A DNA stretch of 64,000 nucleotides from Parasedimentitalea maritima (lineage in GTDB: Bacteria > Pseudomonadota > Alphaproteobacteria > Rhodobacterales > Rhodobacteraceae). The position numbers and the translations under genes are program-made. Shown one piece after another: positions 27,518-37,236 of this stretch. The notes under the pieces were generated by a model. That model saw only the letters and a program-made list of their open reading frames with translations. It had not been told where the DNA came from and ran no database searches. The DNA lies in contig NZ_VAUA01000007.1 of the NCBI RefSeq assembly GCF_005771405.1, positions 196,892 to 260,891 of the forward strand, given 5' to 3'. Every line of letters begins with the position of its first letter. The first letter of the stretch is position 1.

Positions 27518-27546
27518 TTGACGATCCTTAAAATACCTCATACCCA
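27518..27546 (+). promoter_or_regulatory. Predicted promoter of the rpsM block
   Basis: TTGACG (27518-27523), a 17-nt spacer, TACCCA (27541-27546). The -35 element is strong and the -10 weak. Unlike the other r-protein promoters here, the spacer is not C-rich. Confidence 0.45.
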
Positions 27547-27660
27547 AGCCCATCCCTACGGGGAATCAATTCCTGTGGGTGGGTTTAACTCATCTGCAAA
27601 ACTACCTCGAAAATACTGGGCCAAACGGCGTTACTGCCAGGGTCTAGTGTTGTGAAAAAA

Positions 27661-27680
27661 GGTTCCGGTACTACGGAACC
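27661..27680 (+). promoter_or_regulatory. rpsM leader hairpin
   Basis: GGTTCCG-GTACTA-CGGAACC, a perfect 7-bp stem 21 nt before the rpsM start codon. An upstream stem, CCCATCC...GGGTGGG, lies at about 27550-27585. Regulatory role inferred from position. Confidence 0.45.
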
Positions 27681-27701
27681 GCAACAAAAGGAACGTATAA
27701 C

Positions 27702-28070
27702 GTGGCACGTATTGCCGGCGTAAACATCCCGACTGCAAAGCGGGTTCCAATCGCCCTTACCTATATCACCGGAATCGGTAACACCACGGCTCAGGCCATT
27801 TGCGAGGCCGTAGGCATCGAAATGACTCGTCGTGTTAATGAACTGACCGACGCCGAAGTTCTGAAAATTCGCGAGCACATCGACGCCAACGTCGAAGTCG
27901 AAGGCGACCTGCGCCGCGAAACAACCATGAACATCAAACGTCTGATGGATCTGGGTTGCTACCGTGGCCTGCGTCACCGTCGTAACTTGCCTGTTCGTGG
28001 TCAGCGGACCCACACCAACGCTCGTACTCGCAAAGGCCCTGCACGGGCTATTGCTGGTAAGAAGAAGTAA
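27702..28070 (+). CDS. rpsM: 30S ribosomal protein S13
   Basis: The 122-residue product begins (GTG) [25 protein letters not shown] and ends with [29 protein letters not shown], the S13 signature. AAAGGAAC precedes the GTG start. S13 is in the 30S head and contacts the P-site tRNA and L5. First gene of rpsM-rpsK-rpoA-rplQ. rpmJ and infA, sometimes found upstream, are absent here. Confidence 0.97.
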   Translation: MARIAGVNIPTAKRVPIALTYITGIGNTTAQAICEAVGIEMTRRVNELTDAEVLKIREHIDANVEVEGDLRRETTMNIKRLMDLGCYRGLRHRRNLPVRGQRTHTNARTRKGPARAIAGKKK

Positions 28071-28085
28071 GGGAGGGTTTGATCA

Positions 28086-28475
28086 ATGGCACGCGAAAAG
28101 ACTCGTACGAAGAAAAAAGAGCGCAAGAACATCGCCTCCGGCGTTGCTCACGTTAACAGCTCGTTCAACAACACCAAGATCCTTATCTCGGATGTTCAAG
28201 GTAACGCAATTTCCTGGTCTTCGGCTGGTACCTGCGGCTTCAAAGGCTCGCGGAAATCCACACCGTACGCCGCTCAGCTGGCTGCAGAAGATGCAGGCAA
28301 AAAAGCTCAGGAACATGGTGTTAAAACTCTGGAAGTCGAAGTTCAGGGCCCCGGTGGCGGTCGTGAATCCGCGCTGCGCGCTTTGGCAGCAATCGGCTTC
28401 AACATCACATCGATCCGTGATGTAACTCCGATGGCACACAATGGTTGCCGTCCGCCGAAGCGCCGCCGCGTCTAA
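28086..28475 (+). CDS. rpsK: 30S ribosomal protein S11
   Basis: The 129-residue product has [36 protein letters not shown] and the conserved [19 protein letters not shown]-terminus. S11 forms part of the 30S platform. Confidence 0.98.
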   Translation: MAREKTRTKKKERKNIASGVAHVNSSFNNTKILISDVQGNAISWSSAGTCGFKGSRKSTPYAAQLAAEDAGKKAQEHGVKTLEVEVQGPGGGRESALRALAAIGFNITSIRDVTPMAHNGCRPPKRRRV

Positions 28476-28491
28476 GCGACACAATTTATCG

Positions 28492-28523
28492 CTGGGGTCC
28501 TGTGTTTTTTGCATGGGCCCCAG
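28492..28523 (+). promoter_or_regulatory. Hairpin in the rpsK-rpoA spacer
   Basis: CTGGGGTCC and GGGCCCCAG pair around a T-rich loop, followed by only TTTG. It may be a weak attenuator or processing site. Confidence 0.4.
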
Positions 28524-28592
28524 TTTGTCATTAGAAACCTCGGGCGCCTGAACCTACCGGACATGGGGTACAGGCAGGAATGGAGGGAACGC

Positions 28593-29609
28593 ATGATCCA
28601 TAAGAATTGGGCAGAACTGATCAAGCCGACACAGCTTGAAGTTAAGCCGGGCAACGACCCAGCACGCCAGGCGACAGTTGTCGCTGAGCCGCTGGAACGT
28701 GGTTTTGGTCTGACCCTGGGCAACGCCCTGCGCCGTATTCTGATGAGCTCGCTGCAAGGCGCCGCCATCACATCCGTACAGATCGATAACGTTCTGCACG
28801 AATTTTCCAGCGTTGCCGGTGTGCGTGAAGACGTCACCGACATCATTCTGAACCTCAAAGGCGTTTGCCTGCGGATGGAAGTCGAAGGCCCTAAGCGTCT
28901 GTCGATTAATGCCAAAGGCCCAGCTGTTGTGACTGCTGGTGACATCTCTGAGTCCGCTGGTATCGAGATCCTGAACCGCGACCATGTGATCTGTCACCTG
29001 GACGACGGCGCTGATCTGTTCATGGAACTGACTGTGAACACTGGCAATGGTTATGTTTCGGCTGAGAAGAACAAGCCGGAAGATGCACCTATCGGCCTGA
29101 TCCCGATCGACGCGATCTACTCGCCGGTCAAAAAAGTTTCGTACGACGTTCAGCCGACCCGCGAAGGTCAGGTTCTGGACTATGACAAACTGACCATGAA
29201 GATTGATACCGATGGTTCGATCACGCCGGATGACGCTGTCGCTTTTGCTGCGCGTATCCTGCAGGATCAGCTGTCGATCTTCGTGAACTTCGACGAGCCA
29301 GAGTCGGCATCGCGTCAGGACGAAGACGATGGTCTCGAGTTCAACCCGCTTCTGCTGAAGAAAGTGGACGAACTGGAACTGTCTGTTCGTTCGGCAAACT
29401 GTCTGAAGAACGACAACATTGTCTACATCGGCGATCTGATCCAGAAAACCGAAGCAGAAATGCTGCGTACTCCAAACTTCGGCCGCAAGTCGCTGAACGA
29501 GATCAAAGAAGTGCTTTCGGGCATGGGTCTGCATCTCGGCATGGACGTCGAGGACTGGCCACCGGACAACATCGAAGATCTGGCGAAAAAGTTCGAAGAC
29601 TCGTTCTAA
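28593..29609 (+). CDS. rpoA: RNA polymerase subunit alpha
   Basis: The 338-residue product starts [18 protein letters not shown], has the N-terminal assembly domain ([26 protein letters not shown]), and a C-terminal domain with [46 protein letters not shown] that binds UP elements and activators. GGAGGG supports ATG at 28593; the frame is open 28 codons upstream. Normal length. Confidence 0.98.
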   Translation: MIHKNWAELIKPTQLEVKPGNDPARQATVVAEPLERGFGLTLGNALRRILMSSLQGAAITSVQIDNVLHEFSSVAGVREDVTDIILNLKGVCLRMEVEGPKRLSINAKGPAVVTAGDISESAGIEILNRDHVICHLDDGADLFMELTVNTGNGYVSAEKNKPEDAPIGLIPIDAIYSPVKKVSYDVQPTREGQVLDYDKLTMKIDTDGSITPDDAVAFAARILQDQLSIFVNFDEPESASRQDEDDGLEFNPLLLKKVDELELSVRSANCLKNDNIVYIGDLIQKTEAEMLRTPNFGRKSLNEIKEVLSGMGLHLGMDVEDWPPDNIEDLAKKFEDSF

Positions 29610-29628
29610 TAGGGCTGGTCAAGAGATT

Positions 29629-29651
29629 GGAGAGGGCGTAAAGCCCTCTCC
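29629..29651 (+). promoter_or_regulatory. Hairpin in the rpoA-rplQ spacer
   Basis: GGAGAGGGC-GTAAA-GCCCTCTCC, a perfect 9-bp stem 20 nt after rpoA with no T run. It lies in a 147-nt spacer, and may lower rplQ or stabilise the mRNA. Confidence 0.5.
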
Positions 29652-29756
29652 GCAATGCCCACAATGGTGGGGAAGACTGGGCAATATTGCCCCAAGGAGA
29701 GGGACTGACCCGCATCGGTCTCCAGACAAAGCAAAACCTGAAGAAGGAATTCGAAA

Positions 29757-30179
29757 ATGCGTCATAAACGTGGTTATCGCCGCCTGAATCGTACACATGA
29801 GCACCGTAAAGCTCTGTTCTCGAACATGGCTGGCTCGCTCATCGAGCACGAGCAGATCAAGACAACTCTGCCAAAAGCAAAAGAATTGCGTCCAATCATC
29901 GAAAAGATGATCACGCTGGCAAAACGTGGCGATCTGCACGCCCGTCGTCAGGCCGCATCCAAGCTGAAAGAAGACCAGTACGTCAGCAAATTGTTCGACA
30001 TCCTGGGCCCACGCTACAAGGACCGTCAGGGCGGATATGTCCGCGTTCTGAAAGCTGGTTTCCGTTATGGTGACATGGCACCGATGGCGATCATCGAATT
30101 TGTTGACCGCGACCGCGACGCCAAAGGCGCAGCCGACAAGGCGCGTGTTGCAGCTGCAGAAGTTGCTGCCGAAGAATAA
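29757..30179 (+). CDS. rplQ: 50S ribosomal protein L17
   Basis: The 140-residue product begins [45 protein letters not shown], diagnostic of L17, which sits at the tunnel exit. An alanine-rich tail follows. Last gene of the ribosomal cluster. Confidence 0.98.
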   Translation: MRHKRGYRRLNRTHEHRKALFSNMAGSLIEHEQIKTTLPKAKELRPIIEKMITLAKRGDLHARRQAASKLKEDQYVSKLFDILGPRYKDRQGGYVRVLKAGFRYGDMAPMAIIEFVDRDRDAKGAADKARVAAAEVAAEE

Positions 30180-30210
30180 AACCGCCGGATCTTAGATCCT
30201 GTGCGTCGAG

Positions 30211-30242
30211 AGCCCTCGTTCCATCCGGAGCGGGGGCTTTTT
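30211..30242 (+). terminator. Intrinsic terminator after rplQ
   Basis: AGCCCTCG-n12-CGGGGGCT stem with one G-T pair, then TTTTTG. Confidence 0.8.
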
Positions 30243-30403
30243 GTTTGGTCGATTGCAGGGATGACCAGACAAAATGAACGGAAAATAATCAAATGCCAGC
30301 AGGCACCGTAGCATTTGTGCCAAGGGATGCTGCTCCGATTTATGGAAATGTGCTAAACTATCGATTGGGTTACAAACACAAGCAATTGAAGCGGGCGTCT
30401 TTT

Positions 30404-31438
30404 ATGGTTGGAGTATCTCAAAGAAGGTTGGCTGCAATCCTATTTGCGGACATCGTTGGCTATAGCAAATTGATGGGCAAGGACGAAGCAGGGACCCTGG
30501 AGGCCCTGCAAAGCTTGCAGTTCAGTCTGTTCAATCCGTAGATAGGTCAGCACAGCGGCAGAGTTGCCAAACTGTTAGGTGACGGAATTCTGGTGGAATT
30601 CAAAAGTGTCCTTAACGCAGTGGAATGTGCCCTTGCCATCCAGCGCGGCATGATTTCGCTTAAGACCAATGACCACGGAGAGCGCCAGATCAAGCTTCGT
30701 ATTGGCGTCAACTTGGGTGAAGTGCTCATCGATGGAGACGAAATTTACGGCGATGGGATCAACGTTGCTTCGCGACTGCAGGAATTGGCTGATCCGGATG
30801 GTATCTGTATCTCCAGCTCTGTTTTTGGACATATTGATGGTGCGATTGACCATGGTTTTTCAGATGCAGGAGCATATCAGCTCAAAAATATTGTGAAGGC
30901 CGTCAGGGTTTTTAAATACAGTCCTGCCCCCTTGGGTGGGCATCAGGAAAGGGCATTCAGACCCTTCATTGACTTGCCCGTCGCAGAGAAACCACTGGTG
31001 ACTGGCGGCTGTCTTTGCGGCCAGGTGCGTTACGAGGTGTCCGAAAAAGCGCTCGGCTCGATGCTCTGTCATTGCCGAATGTGCCAGAGGTTCTCAGGGG
31101 CCCCCATGCTCGAAGGCACCACCTTCCCAGTTGGGGCCTTTCGGCTGACAAAGGGCCGAGTCAAAATCTACCAATCATCGTTGATTGCGGAACGGGGGTT
31201 CTGCGCGAAATGCGGCTCTCCGATCCTCTATCAAGGCCGGATCGGGTATTGGACGAACTGGATTGTTGTCACTACCGGCAGTTTTGATGAGCCGGAAAAC
31301 TATCCTCCGACGTATCATCTTAGCACCGAAAGCAGGCTCCCTTGGCTCAATGTTGTGGATGATTTACCGCAGACCACATGCAGGGATTCACCTAGCTTGG
31401 TCGAAGCATACAGAGCTGTCGGCCAAGACGTGCCTTGA
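30404..31438 (+). pseudogene. Class III adenylate/guanylate cyclase fused to GFA domain, interrupted by one in-frame TAG
   Basis: From ATG 30404 the frame gives a cyclase start (AILFADIVGYSKLMGKDEAGTLEAL) and reaches TAG at 30539-30541. It then continues in the same frame as HSGRVAKLLGDGILVEFKSV, NLGEVLIDGDEIYGDGINVASRL and on to 31438. The metal aspartates and the N-x-x-SR motif survive. After residue 165 or so comes a GFA/CENP-V-type zinc domain: GGCLCGQVRYEV, CHCRMCQRFSGAP, FCAKCGSPILY. The amber codon stands where relatives have leucine (LFDPL). It is either a fresh pseudogene, a sequencing error, or read through. A second translation start downstream (GTG 30593) would lack the first metal site. 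Confidence 0.75.
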
Positions 31439-31626
31439 GCCCAGAGCGCTGGTTACTTCGCGCAGCCGGAAAAGCGTGGTAGATCAAGTTCTAAACAGCA
31501 GACCTACACGACGTAGACCATTGCCCCAGAGCAGCTACGTCCCTGATTGCTGTTTCAACCGGAGGCACGCTTGCAATTGCGAGACACCCCACGCATATCC
31601 TTGGGACAAGAACAGTTGGAGCCAAA

Positions 31627-33012
31627 ATGATCCGCGCAACCCTTATAGCCCTCGTTGTAGCCGCCGCATCGCCGTTGACCGCCGAGACAAGAGTCCCGAT
31701 GTCTCAGGCTGAGATCAGTCTTGGCTTTGCGCCACTGGTGAAAGAAGCCGCGCCAGCGGTTGTGAACATCTATGCCAAGATCGTTACTCAGGAACGTCAG
31801 CGTACGCCGTTCTCTAACGATCCGTTTTTCGACGATTTTTTCCGGGGACTTTCGCAGCCACAGCAGCGTGTACAGAACTCGCTGGGGTCAGGGGTGATCC
31901 TTTCGGATGATGGTATCGTGGTGTCAAACTATCATGTGGTGGGGATGGCGACTGAAATCCGTGTGGTGACCACAGATCGGCGCGAGTATAACGCCCGCGT
32001 CATTCTGTCGGACAAGGCAAGCGATCTGGCGATCCTTCAGCTGGACGATGCTGAAGACCTTCCTTTCCTGGAGCTGCGCAACAGTGACCAGGTTGAGGTG
32101 GGGGAACTGGCACTGGCCATCGGTAACCCCTTTGGGGTTGGGCAAACTGTCAGCAGTGGCATCATTTCCGGTCTGGCGCGCACCGGCACCGCTACGGGTG
32201 AAGGGTTTGGCTATTACCTGCAAACCGATGCGGCGATCAATCCGGGCAACTCTGGCGGCGCGTTGATTGACGTCAATGGCGATCTGATCGGCATCAATAC
32301 CCGAATTCTGAGCCGGTCGGGTGGGTCCAATGGTATTGGGTTCGCTATTCCAGCCAATTTGGTTGGCGAAATTGTCCATCAGGCCCGAAGCGGAACTGAA
32401 GAGTTCAAGCGACCCTGGGCAGGCATGTCGGGGCAGCCCGTAGATGCAGATCTTGCGGCATCGCTGGGCATGACCTTACCCGAAGGCATGGTGATTTCGG
32501 ATCTGCATTCCGCCAGTCCGTTTGTAGAGGCCGGGTTCAAAGTTGGGGATGTGATTTCCATGGTGGATGGCCAAGTGGTCAACTCGCCCTCAGAGATGGC
32601 GTTTCGCATGTCGGTTGCCGGTATGGGCAGTACGGCTCAGGTCACCCGCTTGCGGGGCACTGACAAGGACGTCCTTGACGTTCAGATGATGGCAGCGCCC
32701 AATTCGCCGCCAGCCGCACCAATCCAGTTGGGCGAGAATACCCCGCTCCCGGGTTTGACGGTGGCGCGGATCAATCCTGATGTCATTTTTCGCATGGGGC
32801 TGGCTCTCAATGCAGAAGGCATCGTCATCACCGACCCTGGCCAGCACGGTGCACGGGCGGGGCTGCGTCCCGGTGATGTCTTGCTGGCAATCAACGGCAA
32901 TGAAGTGGTTGAGACTACCGAAGTCCCACAGTTTTTAAGTGAGTCCGGTCGACGGTTGAAACTGAACTTGCAGCGCGGCGGTCAGCGGTTGAACCTGCGG
33001 TTCCGGCTATAA
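31627..33012 (+). CDS. Periplasmic serine protease of the HtrA/DegP family
   Basis: The 461-residue product has a signal peptide (IRATLIALVVAAASPLTAE) and a trypsin-like domain with catalytic His (SNYHVV, about residue 103), Asp (SDLAIL, about 133) and Ser (INPGNSGGAL, about 209). Two PDZ domains follow (VISDLHSASPFVEAGFKVGDVI and GIVITDPGQHGARAGLRPGDVL). Such enzymes degrade or refold misfolded envelope proteins. A poorly conserved upstream gap of 188 bp holds its promoter. rarA follows after 2 bp. Confidence 0.95.
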   Translation: MIRATLIALVVAAASPLTAETRVPMSQAEISLGFAPLVKEAAPAVVNIYAKIVTQERQRTPFSNDPFFDDFFRGLSQPQQRVQNSLGSGVILSDDGIVVSNYHVVGMATEIRVVTTDRREYNARVILSDKASDLAILQLDDAEDLPFLELRNSDQVEVGELALAIGNPFGVGQTVSSGIISGLARTGTATGEGFGYYLQTDAAINPGNSGGALIDVNGDLIGINTRILSRSGGSNGIGFAIPANLVGEIVHQARSGTEEFKRPWAGMSGQPVDADLAASLGMTLPEGMVISDLHSASPFVEAGFKVGDVISMVDGQVVNSPSEMAFRMSVAGMGSTAQVTRLRGTDKDVLDVQMMAAPNSPPAAPIQLGENTPLPGLTVARINPDVIFRMGLALNAEGIVITDPGQHGARAGLRPGDVLLAINGNEVVETTEVPQFLSESGRRLKLNLQRGGQRLNLRFRL

Positions 33013-33014
33013 CC

Positions 33015-34328
33015 ATGGCAGATCTCTTCGACAGTGACACTGCCCAACCTGATCGGCCTGAACCCAAACGGCCTTTGGCTGATCGGCTGCGGCCCAAAAG
33101 CTTAGCGCAGGTCATTGGGCAGGAGCAGGTCTTGGGGGCAGAGGCGCCGCTGGGTGTCATGTTGGCGTCTGGTTCACTGTCGTCTTTGATTTTCTGGGGC
33201 CCACCGGGCGTGGGTAAGACCACCATTGCACGTTTGCTGGCGGATGAGACTGATCTGCACTTTGTTCAGATCAGCGCGATTTTCAGCGGTGTTGCTGATT
33301 TGAAGAAAGTGTTCGAAGCGGCCAAAATCCGGCGTCAGAACGGGCGCGGAACCCTGCTGTTTGTCGATGAGGTGCACAGGTTCAACAAAGCCCAGCAAGA
33401 CGGGTTCCTGCCCCATATGGAAGATGGCACCATCCTGCTTGTTGGGGCCACCACCGAGAACCCCAGCTTTGAGCTCAACGCCGCGCTGCTCAGCCGGTCG
33501 CAAGTTCTGGTGTTGGAACGTCTGTCCCTGGTGGATCTGGAGCTGATGACCCAGCGGGCCGAACAGGAATTGGGTCGCGCATTGCCACTGGATGCAGATG
33601 CGCGTGATGCGTTGCAGGAAATGGCAGATGGGGATGGCCGGTCGTTGCTGAACCTGATCGAACAGGTCTCCGCGTGGAAGGTGGACAAGCCGCTGAACCG
33701 GGATGCACTGGCAACCCGGTTGATGCGGCGGGCGGCAAAATTCGATAAATCAGGGGACGAGCACTACAATTTGATCTCTGCCCTGCACAAATCCATTCGC
33801 GGATCAGACCCGGACGCAGCGCTTTATTGGTTAGGGCGGATGTTAGAAGGCGGAGAGGACCCGCGGTTTCTGGCCCGTCGACTAACCATGATGTCGACCG
33901 AAGATATCGGTCTGGCGGATCCACAGGCAAACACTGTCTGCCTGAACGCCTGGCAAACCTACGAGCGGCTGGGGAGCCCCGAAGGCGAGTTGGCACTGGC
34001 CAATGCGGCAGTTTATCTGGCCTTGGCGCCAAAATCGAATGCGGTCTATGTCGGCATAAAGGCCGCGCGCAGACTGGCCAAACAGACCGGCAGCGCGCCG
34101 CCGCCGAAACATATTATGAATGCGCCGACCAAACTGATGGCCGAGCAGGGATATGGCGATGGCTATGCCTATGATCATGATGCCGAGGATGGGTTTTCCG
34201 GGCAGAACTATTTCCCGGACGGGGTAAAGCACCCGCTACTGTATCAACCGGTTGAGCGGGGTTTTGAGCGCGAGTTGAAGCGACGCGTGGATTATTTTGC
34301 CAAACTACGGGCGCAACGCAACAGTTAG
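33015..34328 (+). CDS. rarA: Replication-associated recombination protein A (MgsA/WRNIP1 type AAA ATPase)
   Basis: The 437-residue product has LADRLRPKSLAQVIGQEQVLG, Walker A GPPGVGKTT, Walker B LLFVDEVHRFNKAQQD, sensor 1 LVGATTENPSFELNAALLSR and the MgsA C-terminal tetramer region HYNLISALHKSIRGSDPDAALYWLGRMLEGGEDPRFLARR. It acts at stalled replication forks. It lies 2 bp after the HtrA gene, so the two may be co-transcribed. Palindrome copy 3 follows its stop. Confidence 0.96.
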   Translation: MADLFDSDTAQPDRPEPKRPLADRLRPKSLAQVIGQEQVLGAEAPLGVMLASGSLSSLIFWGPPGVGKTTIARLLADETDLHFVQISAIFSGVADLKKVFEAAKIRRQNGRGTLLFVDEVHRFNKAQQDGFLPHMEDGTILLVGATTENPSFELNAALLSRSQVLVLERLSLVDLELMTQRAEQELGRALPLDADARDALQEMADGDGRSLLNLIEQVSAWKVDKPLNRDALATRLMRRAAKFDKSGDEHYNLISALHKSIRGSDPDAALYWLGRMLEGGEDPRFLARRLTMMSTEDIGLADPQANTVCLNAWQTYERLGSPEGELALANAAVYLALAPKSNAVYVGIKAARRLAKQTGSAPPPKHIMNAPTKLMAEQGYGDGYAYDHDAEDGFSGQNYFPDGVKHPLLYQPVERGFERELKRRVDYFAKLRAQRNS

Positions 34329-34329
34329 A

Positions 34330-34349
34330 GGTGCGTGCCAGCACGCACC
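34330..34349. repeat. Dispersed palindrome, copy 3
   Basis: GGTGCGTGCCAGCACGCACC, one base after the rarA stop, followed by CTACG as at copy 1 (inverted there). The arms are identical to the other two copies; only the two central bases differ. Confidence 0.8.
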
Positions 34350-34442
34350 CTACGCCAGTTGCTGTTGGATCTGTTAAGCCCTGCGTTTGGTGCAAAGCCG
34401 GCAAAACTTGACATCTTGGTCTTCACACGCGAGAGACCGCCA

Positions 34443-34823
34443 ATGTTTTATACAGTGTTACATGTGGCCCTTGGGGGTGCAATCGGAGCGGCGTGCCGTT
34501 ATATGGCCGGTCTGGGGATGATCCGGCTGCTGGGCCATCATCCGTTTCCGGTTGCGGTGTTGACGGTGAATGTTGTCGGCTCGTTCCTGATGGGAGCCTT
34601 TGTGGTCTTTGCTGCACATCGCGGCCTGACCCATTTCAGCCCGTTTGTGATGACCGGGCTGTTGGGTGGGTTTACGACGTTTTCGGCGTTTTCGCTGGAA
34701 ACTGTTACCCTGATGGAGCGTGGCGCGTTTGGCTATGCTGCACTGTATGTATCGATGTCAGTGATTTTGTCGGTGACGGGATTGTTTCTTGGCCTGATGG
34801 CCGCAAAAGGGGTGCTGGCATGA
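34443..34823 (+). CDS. crcB: Fluoride channel CrcB/Fluc
   Basis: The 126-residue membrane protein has four hydrophobic helices and the Fluc motifs GGAIGAACRYM, TVNVVGSFLMG and GLLGGFTTFSAFSLET. It exports fluoride as a dual-topology dimer. I chose ATG at 34443 (MFYTVLHVALGG); the frame is open upstream into the palindrome. No fluoride riboswitch was recognised upstream. The stop overlaps the next start (ATGA). Confidence 0.93.
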   Translation: MFYTVLHVALGGAIGAACRYMAGLGMIRLLGHHPFPVAVLTVNVVGSFLMGAFVVFAAHRGLTHFSPFVMTGLLGGFTTFSAFSLETVTLMERGAFGYAALYVSMSVILSVTGLFLGLMAAKGVLA

Positions 34824-35863
34824 GTGGCGTTCAAAAGATTATCGTTTCGGACGAGGACACTGATCAGCGGTTAGACCGCTGGCTGCGTCGACTGTTTCCA
34901 CATGTTAGCCAGGGCCGCATCGAAAAGATGTGCCGCAAGGGCGATCTGCGCGTCGACAGCGGCCGGGTGAAGCCTTCGACACGGGTTGTTGCAGGGCAGA
35001 CCGTTCGGGTGCCGCCGCTGCCAGCCAGCGATCATCGCCCCAACGAGACCCAGCGCCGGATCTCGGATGCGGATATCAAGATGATCCAGTCCTGTGTGAT
35101 CTACCGCGACGACCATGTGATAGCGCTGAACAAGCCACATGGTTTGGCCGTGCAGGGGGGCAGCGGCCAAAGCCGCCACGTGGATGGATTAGCCGAAGCA
35201 CTGAAATTCGGATATGAAGAAAAACCCCGTCTTGTGCATCGCTTGGACAAAGATACTTCGGGTGTTTTGCTGCTGGCACGTGACCGGCTGTCGGCTAAGG
35301 CACTTACTGCTTCGTTCCGGCACCGTGAGACTCGTAAAGTGTATTGGTCAGTGGTTGCAGGGGTTCCGCATCCCAAACTTGGGATGATTAAAACCGGGCT
35401 GGTCAAGGCGCATGGGCACGGTCCAGGCGGCGAAGGTGAGAAGATGTACAACATCCACCCGCGTGATATTGATGACACCCCTGGCGCTAAGAAGGCGATT
35501 ACGGACTATGTTGTGCTGGAGGCCGCAGGCAAACGGGCTGCATGGATGGCGTTGAGCCCCGTCACCGGGCGCACCCACCAATTGCGGGCCCATATGGGTG
35601 AACTGGGTCATCCGATTGTTGGTGATGGCAAGTATGGTGGATCAGGCCAAGAAAACCTCGGCGATGGCTGGGGCTCGCAACTGGGTGACGAAATTTCAAA
35701 GAAGCTGCACCTGCACGCGCGTAGCATCAAAATCGAACACCCCTCGAACAGGTCGGTTCTACACATTACTGCGCCACTGCCTCAGCACATGCAGGACACC
35801 TGGGACTATTTCCAGTGGGATCCAAAGGATGTGCCGGACGATCCCTTTGAGGAGCTGGAATGA
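34820..35863 (+). CDS. RluC/RluD-type 23S rRNA pseudouridine synthase
   Basis: The 347-residue product has an N-terminal S4 RNA-binding domain (QRLDRWLRRLFPHVSQGRIEKMCRKGDLRV) and the catalytic motif LVHRLDKDTSGVLLLARD with the active-site Asp. Later family motifs follow: SPVTGRTHQLRAHM and GHPIVGDGKYGG. It is probably RluC, but RluD cannot be excluded from sequence alone. It overlaps crcB upstream and the HAD gene downstream by 4 bp each. Confidence 0.92.
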   Translation: MSGVQKIIVSDEDTDQRLDRWLRRLFPHVSQGRIEKMCRKGDLRVDSGRVKPSTRVVAGQTVRVPPLPASDHRPNETQRRISDADIKMIQSCVIYRDDHVIALNKPHGLAVQGGSGQSRHVDGLAEALKFGYEEKPRLVHRLDKDTSGVLLLARDRLSAKALTASFRHRETRKVYWSVVAGVPHPKLGMIKTGLVKAHGHGPGGEGEKMYNIHPRDIDDTPGAKKAITDYVVLEAAGKRAAWMALSPVTGRTHQLRAHMGELGHPIVGDGKYGGSGQENLGDGWGSQLGDEISKKLHLHARSIKIEHPSNRSVLHITAPLPQHMQDTWDYFQWDPKDVPDDPFEELE

Positions 35864-36528
35864 GCACAGACCTGCGACTGGTTTTGTTCGATATGGATGG
35901 AACTCTGGTAGATAGCCAGGGCGCCATCACCGGCGCAATGGCCGAGGCCTTTGCCGAGGTTGGGCATGTTGCCCCGACGCGGGACGCGGTCCTTTCCATC
36001 ATTGGGCTATCGCTGGATCTGGCGATGGCGGAACTGGCTCCTGGCGCTGATGGACCTACCCTGGATGCCTTGGTGGAGGGTTACAAATCCTCCTACATGA
36101 GGGCGCGTAAGGCTGGCGGTCAGGCGCATTCACCATTGTATCCGGGCACTCTGGATATGCTGGCAGCGTTGAACGCAGTGCCGGAGTACCTGTTGGGTGT
36201 GGCCACTGGAAAGTCACAACGCGGGTTGGAAGCGGTGGTCGCTGCACATGAGTTGACCAGTTTTGTGACCCGGCAGTCTGCTGACCACCACCCATCGAAA
36301 CCGCATCCTTCAATGGTTTTGACGGCCATGGCGGAAACAGGGGTCGCGCCGGAACATACCGTGATGATTGGCGACACCAGTTATGACATCGACATGGGCC
36401 GTACCGCCGGGGTTCACACCATTGCTGTGGACTGGGGGTATCACCCTGCTGACCAGCTGAATGCCGATTACACCATCAACAGCTTTGCCGAACTGGCACC
36501 GCTTTTACAAAGACTTTGGAAGGCCTGA
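35860..36528 (+). CDS. HAD-superfamily phosphatase (phosphoglycolate-phosphatase-like)
   Basis: The 222-residue product has HAD motif I LFDMDGTLVDS, motif II ATGKSQRGL, the lysine in KPHPSM and motif IV MIGDTSYDIDMGRTAG. It is a HAD-IA enzyme with a helical cap. Substrate unknown; phosphoglycolate or a nucleotide is plausible. Translationally coupled to the pseudouridine synthase gene. Confidence 0.9.
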   Translation: MSTDLRLVLFDMDGTLVDSQGAITGAMAEAFAEVGHVAPTRDAVLSIIGLSLDLAMAELAPGADGPTLDALVEGYKSSYMRARKAGGQAHSPLYPGTLDMLAALNAVPEYLLGVATGKSQRGLEAVVAAHELTSFVTRQSADHHPSKPHPSMVLTAMAETGVAPEHTVMIGDTSYDIDMGRTAGVHTIAVDWGYHPADQLNADYTINSFAELAPLLQRLWKA

Positions 36529-36531
36529 ACC

Positions 36532-37236
36532 ATGAGTGCATGGAAGCAAAAGCGATTCTGGGAACAGGTTCAGGTGATCGAAGCCGCAGATGGGTTCACT
36601 GTGGAGCTGGATGGTCGCGCTGTTAAAACGCCAGCCAAAGCAGGGCTGTTTCTGCCGTCTCGTGCTATGGCTGAAGCCATCGCAGTGGAATGGGAGGCCC
36701 AGAAAGAGGCGGTAAATCCGAATACGATGCCCTGTACCCGGTCAGCCAATGCAGCCATCGACAAAGTGCGAATCCAGCACGCGGAAGTGGCCGACATGTT
36801 GGCCGATTATGGTGATTCCGACCTGCTGTGTTACCGGGCAGAGACGCCCCGGGAGCTGGTCTCACGTCAAAATGATCTTTGGGATCCTGCACTGGATTGG
36901 GCCGAATCGGCCCTAGGTGTTCGGCTGCTTAAACGGCAGGGGTTGCTTCATAAACGGCAGGAGGCCGAGGCATTACAAACTCTCCGTGCAAAAGTTCATG
37001 CGCTTTCCGCATTTCAATTGGCTGCCTTTCACGATTTGGTCAGCATGTCCGGATCGCTGATTCTGGGATTTGCTGCGGCTGAAAACTGGCGCAGTGTAGG
37101 TGAGATCTGGACACTGTCGCGGTTGGATGAACTGTGGCAGGAAGAGCAATGGGGGCCGGACGATGAGGCCCAGGCTGAGGCTGAAATTAAGCGGCAGGCC
37201 TTTTTACATGCCAAAAGATTTTACGATTTTTGTTGA
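36532..37236 (+). CDS. ATP12 family protein
   Basis: The 234-residue product has the ATP12 pattern KRFWEQVQVIEAADGFTVELDGRAVKTPAKAGLFLPSRAMAEAIAVEWEAQKEAVNPNTMPCTRSANAAID and DLLCYRAETPRELVSRQNDLWDPAL. Mitochondrial ATP12 is an assembly chaperone for the F1-ATPase alpha subunit. The alphaproteobacterial homologues are assumed to act similarly. It lies 3 bp after the HAD gene and ends the rluC-HAD-ATP12 run. Confidence 0.93.
   Translation: MSAWKQKRFWEQVQVIEAADGFTVELDGRAVKTPAKAGLFLPSRAMAEAIAVEWEAQKEAVNPNTMPCTRSANAAIDKVRIQHAEVADMLADYGDSDLLCYRAETPRELVSRQNDLWDPALDWAESALGVRLLKRQGLLHKRQEAEALQTLRAKVHALSAFQLAAFHDLVSMSGSLILGFAAAENWRSVGEIWTLSRLDELWQEEQWGPDDEAQAEAEIKRQAFLHAKRFYDFC

Noticed and set aside
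27661-27680. Possible terminator before rpsM
   Set aside because: Perfect stem but followed by GCAACAAAAGG rather than T residues; kept only as a leader hairpin.
34350-34442. Fluoride riboswitch before crcB
   Set aside because: I could not find the conserved crcB-motif core; the 93-nt gap is short and mostly unstructured after the palindrome.
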